Shown in pieces: positions 43,880 through 58,800 of a stretch of 64,000 nucleotides of DNA. Each line of letters starts with the position of its first letter. Position 1 is the stretch's first letter. The stretch is from Symsagittifera roscoffensis (lineage: Eukaryota; Xenacoelomorpha; Acoela; Convolutidae): positions 6,242,647 through 6,306,646 of the forward strand of contig NC_087067.1 in the NCBI RefSeq assembly GCF_963678635.1. Direction: 5' to 3'. The notes under the pieces are model-generated. The model ran no database searches. It saw nothing but the letters and a program-made list of their open reading frames with translations, and had not been told where the DNA came from. Position numbers and translations under genes: made by a program.

Positions 43880-46800
43880 ATGTCCTTTTTGAGTTTTGAA
43901 ATTGTGTTCAAATGTTTTTGATTTTGTTCCTTTAGTGCGCAGTGATGCTTTTCAATGATTTATTTTCACGCTGACCATCTTGTATCTTTTTGTTTCTTCT
44001 GTTTCAATTTGAAATGTAATGATTTGGAACCGATGAATGATGGCTTTGCTCTGCGCTCGTTGAGCCTCGCTCAGTCTTCTCAGCCTCTGAAGTACATATC
44101 GATGTAACAAGTTATTGTGATGATTTTGATTTCGTTCGACTGATGCTTGAAGATAAAATTTTTCTGAACATTCAATCTGGAAAAATTTTTGACTGCTAAG
44201 TTATATTTGTCCTGATATTTTCAAAGAATTTGTTTTTTTGTTTAGCTAGTGATCATAGGCTATGGTTTAACCTTTTGTTTGAATCTGTTTTTTTGCCAGA
44301 ATAATTAGTCTTTTTCTTTAGAAAGTTCGAGGACTGATATATGTTCTTTAGCTAGTTCCTTCTGATTTGATTTTTTTTATTGGACACTTGTTATCTTTGC
44401 ATCCTGTCTTTTAATCAATTTTTCGAAAATACTCCAGTTGAATGATTTCCTTAGCTTCATTCTGTCGTTTCAACAGTTTTTCTTTTTATGATGACTGGCA
44501 TTTGGATTGATTGTCTTAGTATTGCCGTATGAAGTTGTTTTAACTTCATTTGGCTCCCAATACAAGATGATAACTGAACATTCTGAATGGAGTTTCTGGT
44601 ATCACATTTTTCTTTCGATCATAAGCATTGAGTTTCAATTACAAGGTACTTCGTCATTTTGTTTTTCTCTTTTACGAGTTATTTTGTTTGTGTTGAGTTA
44701 GTTTTTGAAATGAAATATTATCGAATGGGCTGAAGTCTCCATGTGTTTTTTGATTTAGTTTGTTTATAAATTGAGTCCTTTTAGAAATTGTGTTCAAGTG
44801 TTTTTGATTTTGTTCCTTTAATGCTCTCTGATGCTTTTTCATGATTTATTTTCACCCCTGACCATCTTGTATCTTTTTGGTTATTCTGATTGATCTGTTT
44901 GAATTCGAAATGTAATGATTTGGGATCGATGATTGATGGCTTCGCTCTGCGTTCGTTAAGCCTGGCTCAGTCTCCTCTGCATCTGAAGTACATATCGATG
45001 TAACAAGTTATTGTTAGATTTTGACCTCGTTCGACTGATGCTTGAAGATAGTTTTTCTGATCACTTAATCTGGAAAAGATTTTGACTGCTCAGTTATATA
45101 TGTCATGATATTTTCAAAGAACTCGTTTTATTTTGGTTTAGTTAGTGATCGTAGGCTTTGGTTAAACGTTTTGTTCGAATCTGTTTTTTTGCCAGAATAA
45201 GGTGTCTTGTTCTTTAGAAAGTTCGAGGACTGATATATATTCTTGAGTTAGTTCTTTCTGATTTAATATTTTTTATTGGACACTTGATATCTTTGCATCT
45301 TGTCTTTTGATCAATTTTTTCCGAAAATGTTCAACCTGAATGATTTCCTTAGCTTCATTCTGTCGTTTCAACAGTTTTTCTTTTTATGATGACTGGCATT
45401 TGGATTGATTGTCTTAGTATTGCCGTGTGAAGTTGTTTTAACTTCACTTGGCTCCCAATACAAGATGATAACTGAACATTCTGAATGGAGTTTCTAGTAT
45501 CACATTTTTCATTCGATTATAAGCATTGATTTTCAATTACAAATGACTTTACATCATTTTGTTTTTCTGTTTTACTGGTTTCTTTGATAGTGTTGCGTTA
45601 GTTATTGAAATGAAGTTTTATTGAATGGGCTGAGGCCTCTCCGTGTGTTTGTTGATTTAGTTTTTTCATGTCCTTTTTGAGTTTTGAAATTGTTTTCAAA
45701 TGTTTTTGATTTTGTTCCTTTAGTGCTCATTGATACTTTTTCATGATTTTTTTGCCCTGTTGACCATCTTGTATCTTCTTGGTTATTCTGTTGGTTCTGT
45801 TTCAATTTGAAATGACATGATTTGGAACCGATGGTTGATGGCTTCGCTCTGCGTTTGTTAAGCCTGGCTCAGTCTTCTCAGCATCTGTAGTACATATCGC
45901 TGTAACAAGTTATCGTTAGAGTTTGATCTAATCGAGTGATGCTTGAAGATAAAATTTTTCTGATCACTTAATCTGGAAAAGATTTTGACTGCTCAGTTTT
46001 ATTTGTCATGATATTTTCAAAGAACTCGTTCTTTTTTGGTTAAGTTAGTGATCGTAGGCTTTGGTTAAACGTTTTGTTCGAATCTGTTTTTTTTTGCCAG
46101 AATAAGGTGTCTTGTTCTTTAGAAAGTTCGAGGACTGATATATATTCTTGAGTTAGTTCTTTCTGATTTAATATTTTTTATTGGACACTTGATATCTTTG
46201 CATCTTGTCTTTTGATCAATTTTTTCCGAAAATGTTCAACCTGAATGATTTCCTTAGCTTCATTCTGTCGTTTCAACAGTTTTTCTTTTTATGATGACTG
46301 GCATTTGGATTGATTGTCTTAGTATTGCCGTGTGAAGTTGTTTTAACTTCACTTGGCTCCCAATACAAGATGATAACTGAACATTCTGAATGGAGTTTCT
46401 GGTATCACATTTTTCATTCGATTATAAGCATTGATTTTCAATTACAAATGACTTTACATCATTTTGTTTTTCTGTTTTACTGGTTTCTTTGATAGTGTTG
46501 CGTTAGTTATTGAAATGAAGTATTATTGAATGGGCTGAGGCCTCTCCGTGTGTTTGTTGATTTAGTTTTTCCATGTCCTTTTTGAGTTTTGAAATTGTTT
46601 TCAAATGTTTTTGATTTTGTTCCTTTAGTGCTCATTGATACTTTTTCATGATTTTTTTGCCCTGTTGACCATCTTGTATCTTCTTGGTTATTCTGTTGGT
46701 TCTGTTTCAATTTGAAATGACATGATTTGGAACCGATGGTTGATGGCTTCGCTCTGCGTTTGTTAAGCCTGGCTCAGTCTTCTCAGCATCTGTAGTACAT

Positions 46801-49800
46801 ATCGCTGTAACAAGTTATCGTTAGAATTTGATCTAATCGAGTGATGCTTGAAGATAAAATTTTTCTGATCACTTAATCTGGAAAAGATTTTGACTGCTCA
46901 GTTTTATTTGTCATGATATTTTCAAAGAACTCGTTCTTTTTTGGTTAAGTTAGTGATCATAGGCTATGGCTAAACCTTTTGTTCGAATCTGTATTTTTGC
47001 CAGAATAAGGTGTCTTGTTCCTTAGAAAGTTCGAGGACTGATATATATTCTTTAGTTAGTTCCTTCTGATTTAATATTTTTATTGGACACTTGTTATCTT
47101 TGCATTCTGTCTTCTGATCAATTTTTTCCGAAAATATTCAACCTGAATGATTTCCTTAGCTTCATTCTGTCGTTTCAACAGTTTTTCTTTTTATGATGAC
47201 TGGCATTTGGTTTGATTGTCTTGGTATTGCCGTTTGAAGTTGTCTTAACTTCACTTGGCTCCCAATACAAGATGATTACTGAACATTCTGAATGGAGTTT
47301 CTGGTATAACATTTTTCATTCGATTATAAGCATTGATTTTCAATTATTAATGACTTCACGTCATTTTTTTACGATTTTGTTTGTGTTGAGTTAGTTTTTG
47401 AAATGAAGTATTATTGAATGGGCTGAGGCCTCTCCATGTTTTTGTTGATTTAATTTTTTCATGTCCTTTTTGAGTTTTGAAATTGTGTTCGAATGTTTTT
47501 GATTTTGTTCCTTTAGTGCGCAGTGATGCTTTTCAATGATTTATTTTCACGCTGACCATCTTGTATCTTTTTGTTTATTCTGTTTCTTCTGTTTCAATTT
47601 GAAATGTAATGATTTGGAACCGATGAATGATGGCTTTGCTCTGCGCTCGTTGAGCCTCGCTCAGTCTTCTCAGCCTCTGAAGTACATATCGATGTAACAA
47701 GTTATTGTGATGATTTTGATTTCGTTCGACTGATGCTTGAAGATAAAATTTTTCTGAACATTCAATCTGGAAAAATTTTTGACTGCTAAGTTATATTTGT
47801 CCTGATATTTTCAAAGAATTTGTTTTTTTGTTTAGCTAGTGATCATAGGCTGTGGTTTAACCTTTTGTTTGAATCTGTTTTTTTTGCCAGAATAATTAGT
47901 CTTTTTCTTAAGAAAGTTCGAGGACTGATATATGTTCTTTAGCTAGGTCCTTCTGATTTGATTTTTTTTATTGGACACTTGTTATCTTTGCATCCTGTCT
48001 TTTGATCAATTTTTCGAAAATACTCCAGTTGAATGATTTCCTTAGCTTCATTCTGTCGTTTCAACAGTTTTTATTTTTATGATGACTGGCATTTGGTTTG
48101 ATTGTCTTGGTATTGCTGTTTGAAGTTGTCTTAACTTCACTTGGCTCCCAATACAAGATGATTACTGAACATTCTGAATGGAGTTTCTGGTATCACATTT
48201 TTCTTTCGATCATAAGCATTGAGTTTCAATTACAAGGTACCTCGTCATTTTGTTTTTCTCTTTTACGAGTTATTTTGTTTGTGTTGAGTTAGTTTTTGAA
48301 ATGAAATATTATCGAATGGGCTGAAGTCTCCACGTGTTTTTTGATTTAGTTTGTTTATAAATTGATTCCTTTTAGAAATTGTGTTCAAGTGTTTTTGATT
48401 TTGTTCCTTTAATGCTCTCTGATGCTTTTTCATGATTTATTTTCACCCCTGACCATCTTGTATCTTTTTGGTTATTCTGATTGATCGTTTTGAATTCGAA
48501 ATGTAATGATTTGGGATCGATGATTGATGGCTTCGCTCTGCGTTCGTTAAGCCTGGCTCAGTCTCCTCTGCATCTGAAGTACATATCGATGAAACAAGTT
48601 ATTGTTAGATTTTGACCTCGTTCGACTGATGCTTGAAGATAGTTTTTCTGATCACTTAATCTGGAAAAGATTTTGACTGCTCAGTTATATATGTCATGAT
48701 ATTTTCAAAGAACTCGTTTTATTTTGGTTTAGTTAGTGATCGTAGGCTTTGGTTAAACGTTTTGTTCGAATCTGTTTTTTTTGCCAGAATAAGGTGTCTT
48801 GTTCTTTAGAAAGTTCGAGGACTGATATATATTCTTGAGTTAGTTCTTTCTGATTTAATATTTTTTATTGGACACTTGATATCTTTGCATCTTGTCTTTT
48901 GATCAATTTTTTCCGAAAATGTTCGACCTGAATGATTTCCTTAGCTTCATTCTGTCGTTTCAACAGTTTTTCTTTTTATGATGACTGGCATTTGGATTGA
49001 TTGTCTTAGTATTGCCGTTTGAAGTTGTTATAACTTCACTTGGCTCCCAATACAAGATGATAACTGAACATTCTGAATGGAGTTTCTGGTATCACTTTTT
49101 TCATTCGATTATAAGCATTGATTTTCAATTACAAATGACTTTACATCATTTTGTTTTTCTGTTTTACTGGTTTCTTTGATAGTGTTGCGTTAGTTATTGA
49201 AATGAAGTATTATTGAATGGGCTGAGGCCTCTCTGTGTGTTTGTTGATTTAGTTTGTTCATGTCCTTTTTGAGTTTTGAAATTGTTTTCAAATGTTTTTG
49301 ATTTTGTTCCTTAAGTGCTCATTGATACTTTTTCATGATTTTTTTGCCCTGTTGACCATCTTGTATCTTCTTGGTTATTCTGTTGGTTCTGTTTCAATTT
49401 GAAATGACATGATTTGGAACCGATGGTTGATGGCTTCGCTCTGCGTTTGTTAAGCCTGGCTCAGTCTTCTCAGCATCTGTAGTACATATCGCTGTAACAA
49501 GTTATCGTTAGAGTTTGATCTAATCGAGTGATGCTTGAAGATAAAATTTTTCTGATCACTTAATCTGGAAAAGATTTTGACTGCTCAGTTTTATTTGTCA
49601 TGATATTTTCAAAGAACTCGTTCTTTTTTGGTTAAGTTAGTGATCATAGGCTATGGCTAAACCTTTTGTTCGAATCTGTATTTTTGCCAGAATAAGGTGT
49701 CTTGTTCCTTAGAAAGTTCGAGGACTGATATATATTCTTTAGTTATTCTGATCAATTTTTTCCGAAAGTATTCAACCTGAATGATTTCCTTAGCTTCATT

Positions 49801-50960
49801 CTGTCGTTTCAACAGTTTTTCTTTTTATGATGACTGGCATTTGGTTTGATTTTCTTGGTATTGCCGTTTGAAGTTGTCTTAACTTCACTTGGCTCCCAAT
49901 ACAAGATGATTACTGAACATTCTGAATGGAGTTTCTGGTATAACATTTTTCATTCGATTATAAGCATTGATTTTCAATTATTAATGACTTCACGTCATTT
50001 TTTTACGAGTTATTTTGTTTGTGTTGAGTTAGTTTTTGAAATGAAGTTTTATTGAATGGGCTGAGGCCTCTCCATGTTTTTGTTGATTTAATTTTTTCAT
50101 GTCCTTTTTGAGTTTTGAAATTGTGTTCAAATGTTTTTGATTTTGTTCCTTTAGTGCGCAGTGATGCTTTTCAATGATTTATTTTCACGCTGACCATCTT
50201 GTATCTTTTTGTTTATTCTGTTTCTTCCGTTTCAATTTGAAATGTAATGATTTGGAACCGATGAATGATGGCTTTGCTCTGCGCTCGTTGAGCCTCGCTC
50301 AGTCTTCTCAGCTTCTGAAGTACATATCGATGTAACAAGTTATTGTGATGATTTTGATTTCGTTCGACTGATGCTTGAAGATAAAATTTTTCTGAACTTT
50401 CAATCTGGAAAAATTTTTGACTGCTAAGTTATATTTGTCCTGATATTTTCAAAGAATTTGTTTTTTTTTTGTTTAGCTAGTGATCATAGGCTATGGTTTA
50501 ACCTTTTGTTTGAATCTGTTTTTTTGCCAGAATAATTAGTCTTGTTCTTTAGAAAATTCGAGGACTGATATATGTTCTTTAGCTAGTTCCTTCTGATTTG
50601 ATTTTTTTTTGTTGGACACTTGTTATCTTTGCATCCTGTCTTTTGATCAATTTTTCGAAAATACTCCAGTTGAGTGATTTCCTTAGCTTCATTCTGTCGT
50701 TTCAACAGTTTTTATTTTTATGATGACTAGCATTTGGTTTGATTGTCTTGGTATTGCCGTTTGAAGTTGTCTTAACTCCACTTGGCTCCCAATACAAGAT
50801 GATTACTGAACATTCTGAATGGATTTTCTGGTATCACATTTTTCATTCGATTATAAGCATTGAGTTTCAATTACAAATGACTTCTCATCGTTTTGTTTTA
50901 CTGGTTTCTTTGATATTGTTGCGTTAGTTATTGAAATGAAGTATTATTGAATGGGCTGAG
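43880..50960 (+). repeat. higher-order repeat copy 2 (8.0-kb period)
   Basis: Spacings from 44,490 are 898, 905, 902, 886, 899, 849, 893, matching copy 1. A deletion of about 10 bp near 43,995 and a variant patch near 48,095-48,165 are the main differences seen. Homology stops at about 50,960. Confidence 0.8.
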
Positions 50961-52425
50961 GCCTCTCCATGTGTTTGTTGATTTAGTTTGTTCATGTCCT
51001 TTTTGAGTTTTGAAATTGTGTTCAAATGTTTTTGATTTTGTTTCTTAGTGCTCAGTGATACTTTTTCATGAATTTTTTGCACTGTTGACCACCTTGTATC
51101 TTCTTGGTTATTCTGTTGGTTCTGTTTCAATTTGAAATGTAATGATTTGGAACCGATGGTTGATGACTTGGCTCTGCGTTTGTTAAGCCTGGCTCAGTCT
51201 TCTCAGCATCTGTAGTACATATCGATGTAACAAGTTATTGTTAGATTTTGATCTCGTTCGACTGATGCTTGAAGATAAAATTTTTCTGATCACCTAATTT
51301 GGAAAAGATTTTGACTGCTCAGTTATATTTGTCATGATATTTTCTAAGAACTCGTTTTTTTTTGTTTTAGTTAGTGATCATAGGCTATAGTTAAACATTT
51401 TGTTCGAATCTGTATTTTTGCCAGAATAAGGTGTTTCAATCTTTAGAAAGTTCGCGGACTGATATATTTTCTTTAGTTAGTTCCTTGTGATTTAATATTT
51501 TTTATTGGACAATTGTTATCTTTGCATCCTGTCTTTTGATCAATTTTTCGAAAATACTCCAGTTGAATGATTTCCTTAGCTTCATTCTGTCGTTTCAACA
51601 GTTTTTATTTTTATGATGACTAGCATTTGGTTTGATTGTCTTGGTATTGCCGTTTGAAGTTGTCTTAACTCCACTTGGCTCCCAATACAAGATGATTACT
51701 GAACATTCTGAATGGATTTTCTGGTATCACATTTTTCATTCGATTATAAGCATTGAGTTTCAATTACAAATGACTTCTCATCGTTTTGTTTTACTGGTTT
51801 CTTTGATATTGTTGCGTTAGTTATTGAAATGAAGTATTATTGAATGGGCTGAGGCCTCTCCATGTGTTTGTTGATTTAGTTTGTTCATGTCCTTTTTGAG
51901 TTTTGAAATTGTGTTCAAATGTTTTTGATTTTGTTTCTTAGTGCTCAGTGATACTTTTTCATGAATTTTTTGCACTGTTGACCACCTTGTATCTTCTTGG
52001 TTATTCTGTTGGTTCTGTTTCAATTTGAAATGTAATGATTTGGAACCGATGGTTGATGACTTGGCTCTGCGTTTGTTAAGCCTGGCTCAGTCTTCTCAGC
52101 ATCTGTAGTACATATCGATGTAACAAGCTATTGTTAGATTTTGATCTCGTTCGACTGATGCTTGAAGATAAAATTTTTCTGATCACCTAATTTGGAAAAG
52201 ATTTTGACTGCTCAGTTATATTTGTCATGATATTTTCTAAGAACTCGTTTTTTTTGTTTTAGTTAGTGATCATAGGCTATTGTTAAACCTTTTGTTCGAA
52301 TCTGTATTTTTGCCAGAATAAGGTGTTTCAATCTTTAGAAAGTTCGCGGACTGATATATTTTCTTTAGTTAGTTCCATGTGATTTAATATTTTTTATTGG
52401 ACAATTGTTATCTTTGCATCCTGTC
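50640..52425 (+). repeat. 893-bp monomer duplicated in tandem
   Basis: 50,640-51,530 and 51,533-52,425 are almost identical, including the rare CGAAAATACTCCAGTTG text and CTAGCATTTGG in place of CTGGCATTTGG. Confidence 0.7.
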
Positions 52426-55400
52426 TTCTGATCAATTTTTTCCGAAAATATTCAACCTGAATGATTTCCTTAGCTTCATTCTGTCGTTTCAACAGTTTTT
52501 CTTTTTATGATGACTGGCATTTGGTTTGATTGTCTTGGTATTGCCGTTTGAAGTTGTCTTAACTTCACTTGGCTCCCAATACAAGATGATTACTGAACAT
52601 TCTGAATGGAGTTTCTGGTATCACATTTTTCATTCGATTATAAGCATTGAGTTTCAATTGTTAATGACTTCACGTCATTTTTACGAGTTATTTTGTTTGT
52701 GTTGAGTTAGTTTTTGAAATGAAACATTATCGAATGGACTGAGGTCTCTCCATGTGTTTGTTGATTTAGTTTGTTCATGTTCTTTTTGAAATTGTGTTCG
52801 AGTGTTTTTGATTTTGTTCCTTTAGTGCTCAGTGATGCTTTTTCATGATTAATTTTCACCCCTGACCATCTTGAATCTTTTTGGTTATTCTAATTGATCT
52901 GTTTCAATTTGAAATGTAATGATTTGGAATCGATGGTTGATGTTTTCGCTCTGCTTTCGTTATGCCCGGCTCAGTTTTCTCTGCATCTGAAGTACATATC
53001 GATGAAACAAATTTTTGTGATGATTTTGATCTCGTTCAACTGATGCTTGAAGATAAAATTTCTCTGAACACTTAATCTGGAAAAGATTTTGACTGCTCAG
53101 TTATATTTGTCATGATATCTTCAAAGAACTCGTTCTTTTTTGGTTTAGTTAGTGATCATAGGCTATGGTTAAACCTTTTGTTCGAATCTGTATTTTTGCC
53201 AGAATAAGGTGTCTTAATTTTTAGAAAGTTCGCGGACTGATATATATTCTTTAGTTAGTTTCTTCTAATTTAATATTTTTTATTGGACACTTGTTATCTT
53301 TGCATCCTGTCTTCTAATCAATTTTTTCCGAAAAAATTCAACCTGAATGATTTCCTTAGCTTCACTCTGTCGTTTCAACAGTTTTTCTTTTTATGATGAC
53401 TGGCATTTGGTTTGATTGTCTTGGTATTGCTGTTTGAAGTTGTCTTAACTTCACTTGGCTCCCAATACAAGATGATTACTGAAGATTCTGAATGGAGTCT
53501 CTGGTATCACATTTTTCATTTGATTATAAGCATTGAGTTTCAATTATTAATGACTTCACGTCATTTTTTACGAGTTATTTTGTTTGTGATGAGTTAGTTT
53601 TTGAAATGAAATATTATCGAATGGGCTGAGGTCTCTCCATGTGTTTGTTGAATTAGTTTGTTCATGTTCTTTTTGAAGTTGTGTTCGAGTGTTTTTGATT
53701 TTGTTCCTTTAGTTCTCAGTGATGCTTTTTCATGATTTGTTTTCACCCCTGACCATCTTGAAGCTTTTTGGTTATTCTGATTGATCTGTTTCAATTTGAA
53801 ATGTAATGATTTGGAATCAATGGTTGATGGCTTTGCTTTGCTTTCGTTAAGCCTGGCTCAGTTTTATCTGCATCTGAAGTACATATTGATGTAACAAGTT
53901 ATTGTTCGATTTTGATCTCGTTCGACTGATGCTTGAAGATAAAATTTTTCTGAACACTTAGTCTGGAAAAGATTTTGACTGCTCAGTTATATTTGTCATG
54001 ATATTTTCAAAGAACTTGTTCTTTTTGGTTTAGTTAGTGATCATAGGCTATGGTTAAACCTTTTGTTCGAATCTGTATTTTTGCCAGAATAAGGTGTCTT
54101 AATTTTTAGAAAGTTCGCGGACTGATATATATTCTTTAGTTAGTTTCTTCTGATTTAATATTTTTTATTGGACACTTGTTATCTTTGCATCCTGTCTTCT
54201 GATCAATTTTTTCCGAAAAAATTCAACCTGAATGATTTCCTTAGCTTCATTCTGTCGTTTCAACAGTTTTTCTTTTTATGATGACTGGCATTTGGTTTGA
54301 TTGTCTTGGTATTGCCGTTTGAAGTTGTCTTAACTTCACTTGGCTCCCAATACAAGATGATTACTGAACATTCTGAATGGAGTTTCTGGTATCACATTTT
54401 TCATTCGATTATAAGCATTGAGTTTCAATTGTTAATGACTTCACGTCATTTTTACGAGTTATTTTGTTTGTGTTGAGTTAGTTTTTGAAATGAAGTTTTA
54501 TCGAATGGGCTGAGGTCTCTCCATGTGTTTGTTGATTTAGTTTGTTCATGTTCTTTTTGAAGTTGTGTTCGAGTGTTTTTGATTTTGTTCCTTTAGTGCT
54601 CAGTGATGCTTTTTCATGATTTATTTTCACCCCTGTCCATCTTGAATCTTTTTGGTTATTCTGATTGATCTGTTTCAGTGTGAAATGTAATGATTTGGAA
54701 TCGATGGTTGATGGCTTCGCTCTGCTTTCGTTAAGCCTGGCTCATTTTTCTCTGCATCTGAAGTACATATCGATGTAACAAATTATTGTGATGATTTTGA
54801 TCTCGTTCGACTGATGCTTGAAGATAAAAATTTTTCTGAACATTCAATCTGGAAAAGTTTTTGACTGCTCAGTTATATTTGTCATGATATTTTCAAAGAA
54901 CTGTTTTTTTTTGTTCAGCTAGTGATCATAGGCTATGGTTGAACCTTTTGTCTGGATCTGTTTTTCGCCAGAATAAGGTGTCTTGTTCTTTAGAAAGTTC
55001 GAGAACTGATATATAATCTTTAGTTAGTTCCTTCTGATTTGATATTTTTTATTGGACACTTGTTATCTTTGCATCCTGTCTTCTGTTCAATTTTTTCCAA
55101 AAATATTCAACCTGAATGATTTCCTTAGCTTCATTCTGTCGTTTCAACAGTTTTTCTTTTTATGATGACTGGTATTTGGTTTGATTGTCTTGGTATTGCC
55201 GTTTGAAGTTGTGTTAACTTCACTTGGCTCCCAATACAAGATGATTACTGAAAATTCTGAATGGAGTTTCTGGTATCACTTTATTCATTCGATTATAAGC
55301 ATTGAGTTTCAATTACTAATGACTTCACGTCATTTTTTTACGAGTTATTTTGTTTGTGTTGAGTTAGTTTTTGAAATGAATCATTATCGAATGGGCTGAG

Positions 55401-55879
55401 GTCTCTCCATGTGTTTGTTGATTTAGTTTGTTCATGTTCTTTTTGAAATTGTGTTCGAGTGTTTTTGATTTTGTTCCTTTAGTGCTCAGTGGTGCTTTTT
55501 CATGATTTATTTTCACCCCTGACCATCTTGAATCTTTTTGGTTATTCTAATTGATCTGTTTCAATTTGAAATGTAATGATTTGGAATCGATGGTTGATGG
55601 CTTCGCTCTGCTTTCGTTAAGCCTGGCTCAGTTTTCTCTGCATCTGAAGTACATATCGATGTAACAAATTATTGTGATGATTTTGATCTCGTTCGACTGA
55701 TGCTTGAAGATAAAATTTTTCTGAACACTTAATCTGGAAAAGATTTTGACTGCTCAGTTATGTTTGTCATGATATTTTCAAAGAACTCGTTTTTTTTGTT
55801 GATTTAGTTAGTGATCATAGGCTGTAGTTAAACCTTTTGTTCGAATCTGTATTTTTGCCAGAATAAGGTGTCTTAATTT

Positions 55880-58800
55880 TTAGAAAGTTCGCGGACTGAA
55901 ATATATTTTTTTATTCGTTTCTTCTCATTTAATATCTTTTATTGGACACTTGTTATCTTTGCATCCTGTCTTCTGATCAATTTTTTCCGAAAAATTTCAA
56001 CCTGAATGATTTCCTCAGCTTCATTCTTTCGTTTCAACAGTTTTTCTTTTTATGATGACTGGCATTTGGTTTGATTGTCTTGGTATTGCCGTTTGAAGTT
56101 GTCTTAACTTCACTTGGTTCCCAATACAAGATGATTACTGAACATTCTGAATGGAGTTTCTGGTATCACATTTTTCATTCGATTATAAGCATTGAGTTTC
56201 AATTGTTAATGACTTCACGTCTTTTTTTTACGAGTTATTTTGTTTGTGTTGAGTTAGTTTTTAAAATGAAGTATTATCGAATGGGCTGAGTTCTGTCCAT
56301 GTGTTTGTTGATTTAGTTTGTTCATGTTTTTTTATAAAATTGTGTTCGTGTGTTTTTGATTTTGTTCCTTTAGTGCTCAGTGATGCTTTTTCATGATTTA
56401 ATTTCACCTTGAATCTTTTTGGTTATTCTGATTGATCTGTTTCAATTTGAAATGTAATGATTTGGAATCGATAGTTGATGGCTTCGCTCTGCTTTCGTTG
56501 AGCCTGGCTCAGTTTTCTCTGCATCTGAAGTACATATCGATGTAACAAATTATTGTGATGATTCTGATCTCGTTCGACTGATGCTTGAAGATAAATTTTT
56601 TCTGAACACTTAATCTGGAAAAGATTTTGACTGCTCAGTTATATTTGTCATGATATTTTCAAAGAACTCGTTCTTTTTTGATTTAGTTAGTGATCATAGG
56701 CTATGGTTAAACCTTTTGTTCGAATCTGTATTTTTGCCAGAATAAGGTGTCTTGTTCTTTAGAAATTTCGAGGACTGATATATATTCTTTAGTTAGTCCC
56801 TTCTGATTTAATATTTTTTATTGGACACTTGTTATCTTTGCATCCTGTCTTCTGATCAATTTTTTCCGAACAAATTCAACCTGAATGTTTTCCTTAGCTT
56901 CATTTTGTCGTGTCAACGGTTTTTCTTTTTATGATGACTGGCATTTGGTTTGGTTGTCTTGGTATTGCCGTTTGAAGTTGTCTTAATTTCACTTGGCTCC
57001 CAATACAAGATGATTACTGAACATTCTGAATGGAGTTTCTTGTATCCGATTTTTCATTCGAATATAAGCATTGAGTTTCAATTACAATTGACATCTTATC
57101 ATTTTGTTTTTCTGTATTACTGGTTTGTTTGATGGTGTTGCGTTAGTTATTGAAATGAAGTATTATTGCATGGGCTGAGGCCTCTCCATGTGTTTGTTGA
57201 TTTAGTTTGTTCATTTCCTTTTTGAGTTTTGAAATTGTGTTCAAATGTTTTTGATTTTGTTCCTTTAGTGCTCAGTGATATTTTTTCATGAGTTTTTTGC
57301 GCTGTTGACCATCTTGTAACTTCTTGGTTATTATGTTGGTTCTGTTTCAATTTGAAATGTAATGATTTGGAACCGATGGTTCATGGCTTCGCTCTGCGTT
57401 TGTTAAGCCTGACTCAGTCTTCTCAGCATCTGTAGTACATATCGATGTAACAAGTTATTGTTAGATTTTGATCTCGTTCGACTGATGTTTGAAGATAAAA
57501 TTTTTCTGATCACTTTATCTGGAAAAGATTTTGACTGCTCAGTTATATTTGTCATGATATTTTCAAAGAATTCGTTTTTTTTTTTGGTTTAGTTAGTGAT
57601 CATAGGCTATGGTTAAACCTTTTGTTCGAATCTGTATTTTTGCCAGAATAAGGTGTCCTAATTTTTAGAAAGTTCGCGGACTGAAATATATTCTTTTATT
57701 AGTTTCTTCTCATTTAATATCTTTTATTGGACACTTGTTATCTTTGGATCCTGTCTTCTGATCAATTTTTTCCGAAAAATTTCAACCTGAATGATTTCCT
57801 TAGCTTCATTCTGTCGTTTCAACAGTTTTTTTTCTTTTTATGATGACTGGCATTTGGTTTGATTGTCTTGGTATTGCCGTTTGAAGTTGTCTTAACTTCA
57901 CTTGGCTCCCAATACAAGATGATTACTGAACATTCTGAATGGAGTTTCTGGTATCACATTTTTCATTCGATTATAAGCATTGAGTTTCAATTGTTAATGA
58001 CTTCACGTCATTTTTACGAGTTAATTTGTTTGTGTTGAGTTAGTTTTTGAAATGAAATATTATCGAATGGGCTGAGGTCTCTCGATGTGTTTGTTGATTT
58101 AGTTTGTTCATGTTCTTTTTAAAATTGTTTTCGAGTGTTTTTGATTTTGTTCCTTTAGTGCTCAGTGATGCTTTTTCATGATTTAATTTCACCTTGAATC
58201 TTTTTGGTTATTCTGATTGATCTGTTTCAATTTGAAATGTAATGATTTGGAATCGATGGTTGATGGCTTCGCTCTGCTTTCGTTCAGCCTGGCTCAGTTT
58301 TCTCTGCATCTGAAGTACATATCGATGTAACAAATTATTGTGATGATTTTGATCTCGTTCGACTGATGCTTGAAGATAGTTTTTCTGATCACTTAATCTG
58401 GAAAAGATTTTGACTGCTCAGTTATATTTGTCATGATTTTTTCAAAGAACTCGTTCTTTTTTGATTTAGTTAGTGATCATAGGCTATGGTTTAACCTTTT
58501 GTTCGAATCTGTATTTTTGCCAGAATAAGGTGTCTTGTTCTTTAGAAATTTCGAGGACTGATATATATTCTTTAGTTAGTCCCTTCTGATTTAATATTTT
58601 TTATTGGACACTTGTTATCTTTGCATCCTGTCTTCTGATTAGTTTTTTCCGAACAAATTCAACCTGAATGTTTTCCTTAGTTTCATTTTGTCGTGTCAAC
58701 GGTTTTTCTTTTTATGATGACTGGCATTTGGTTTGATTGTCTTGGTATTGCCGTTTGAAGTTGTCTTAACTTCACTTGGCTCCCAATACAAGATGATTAC

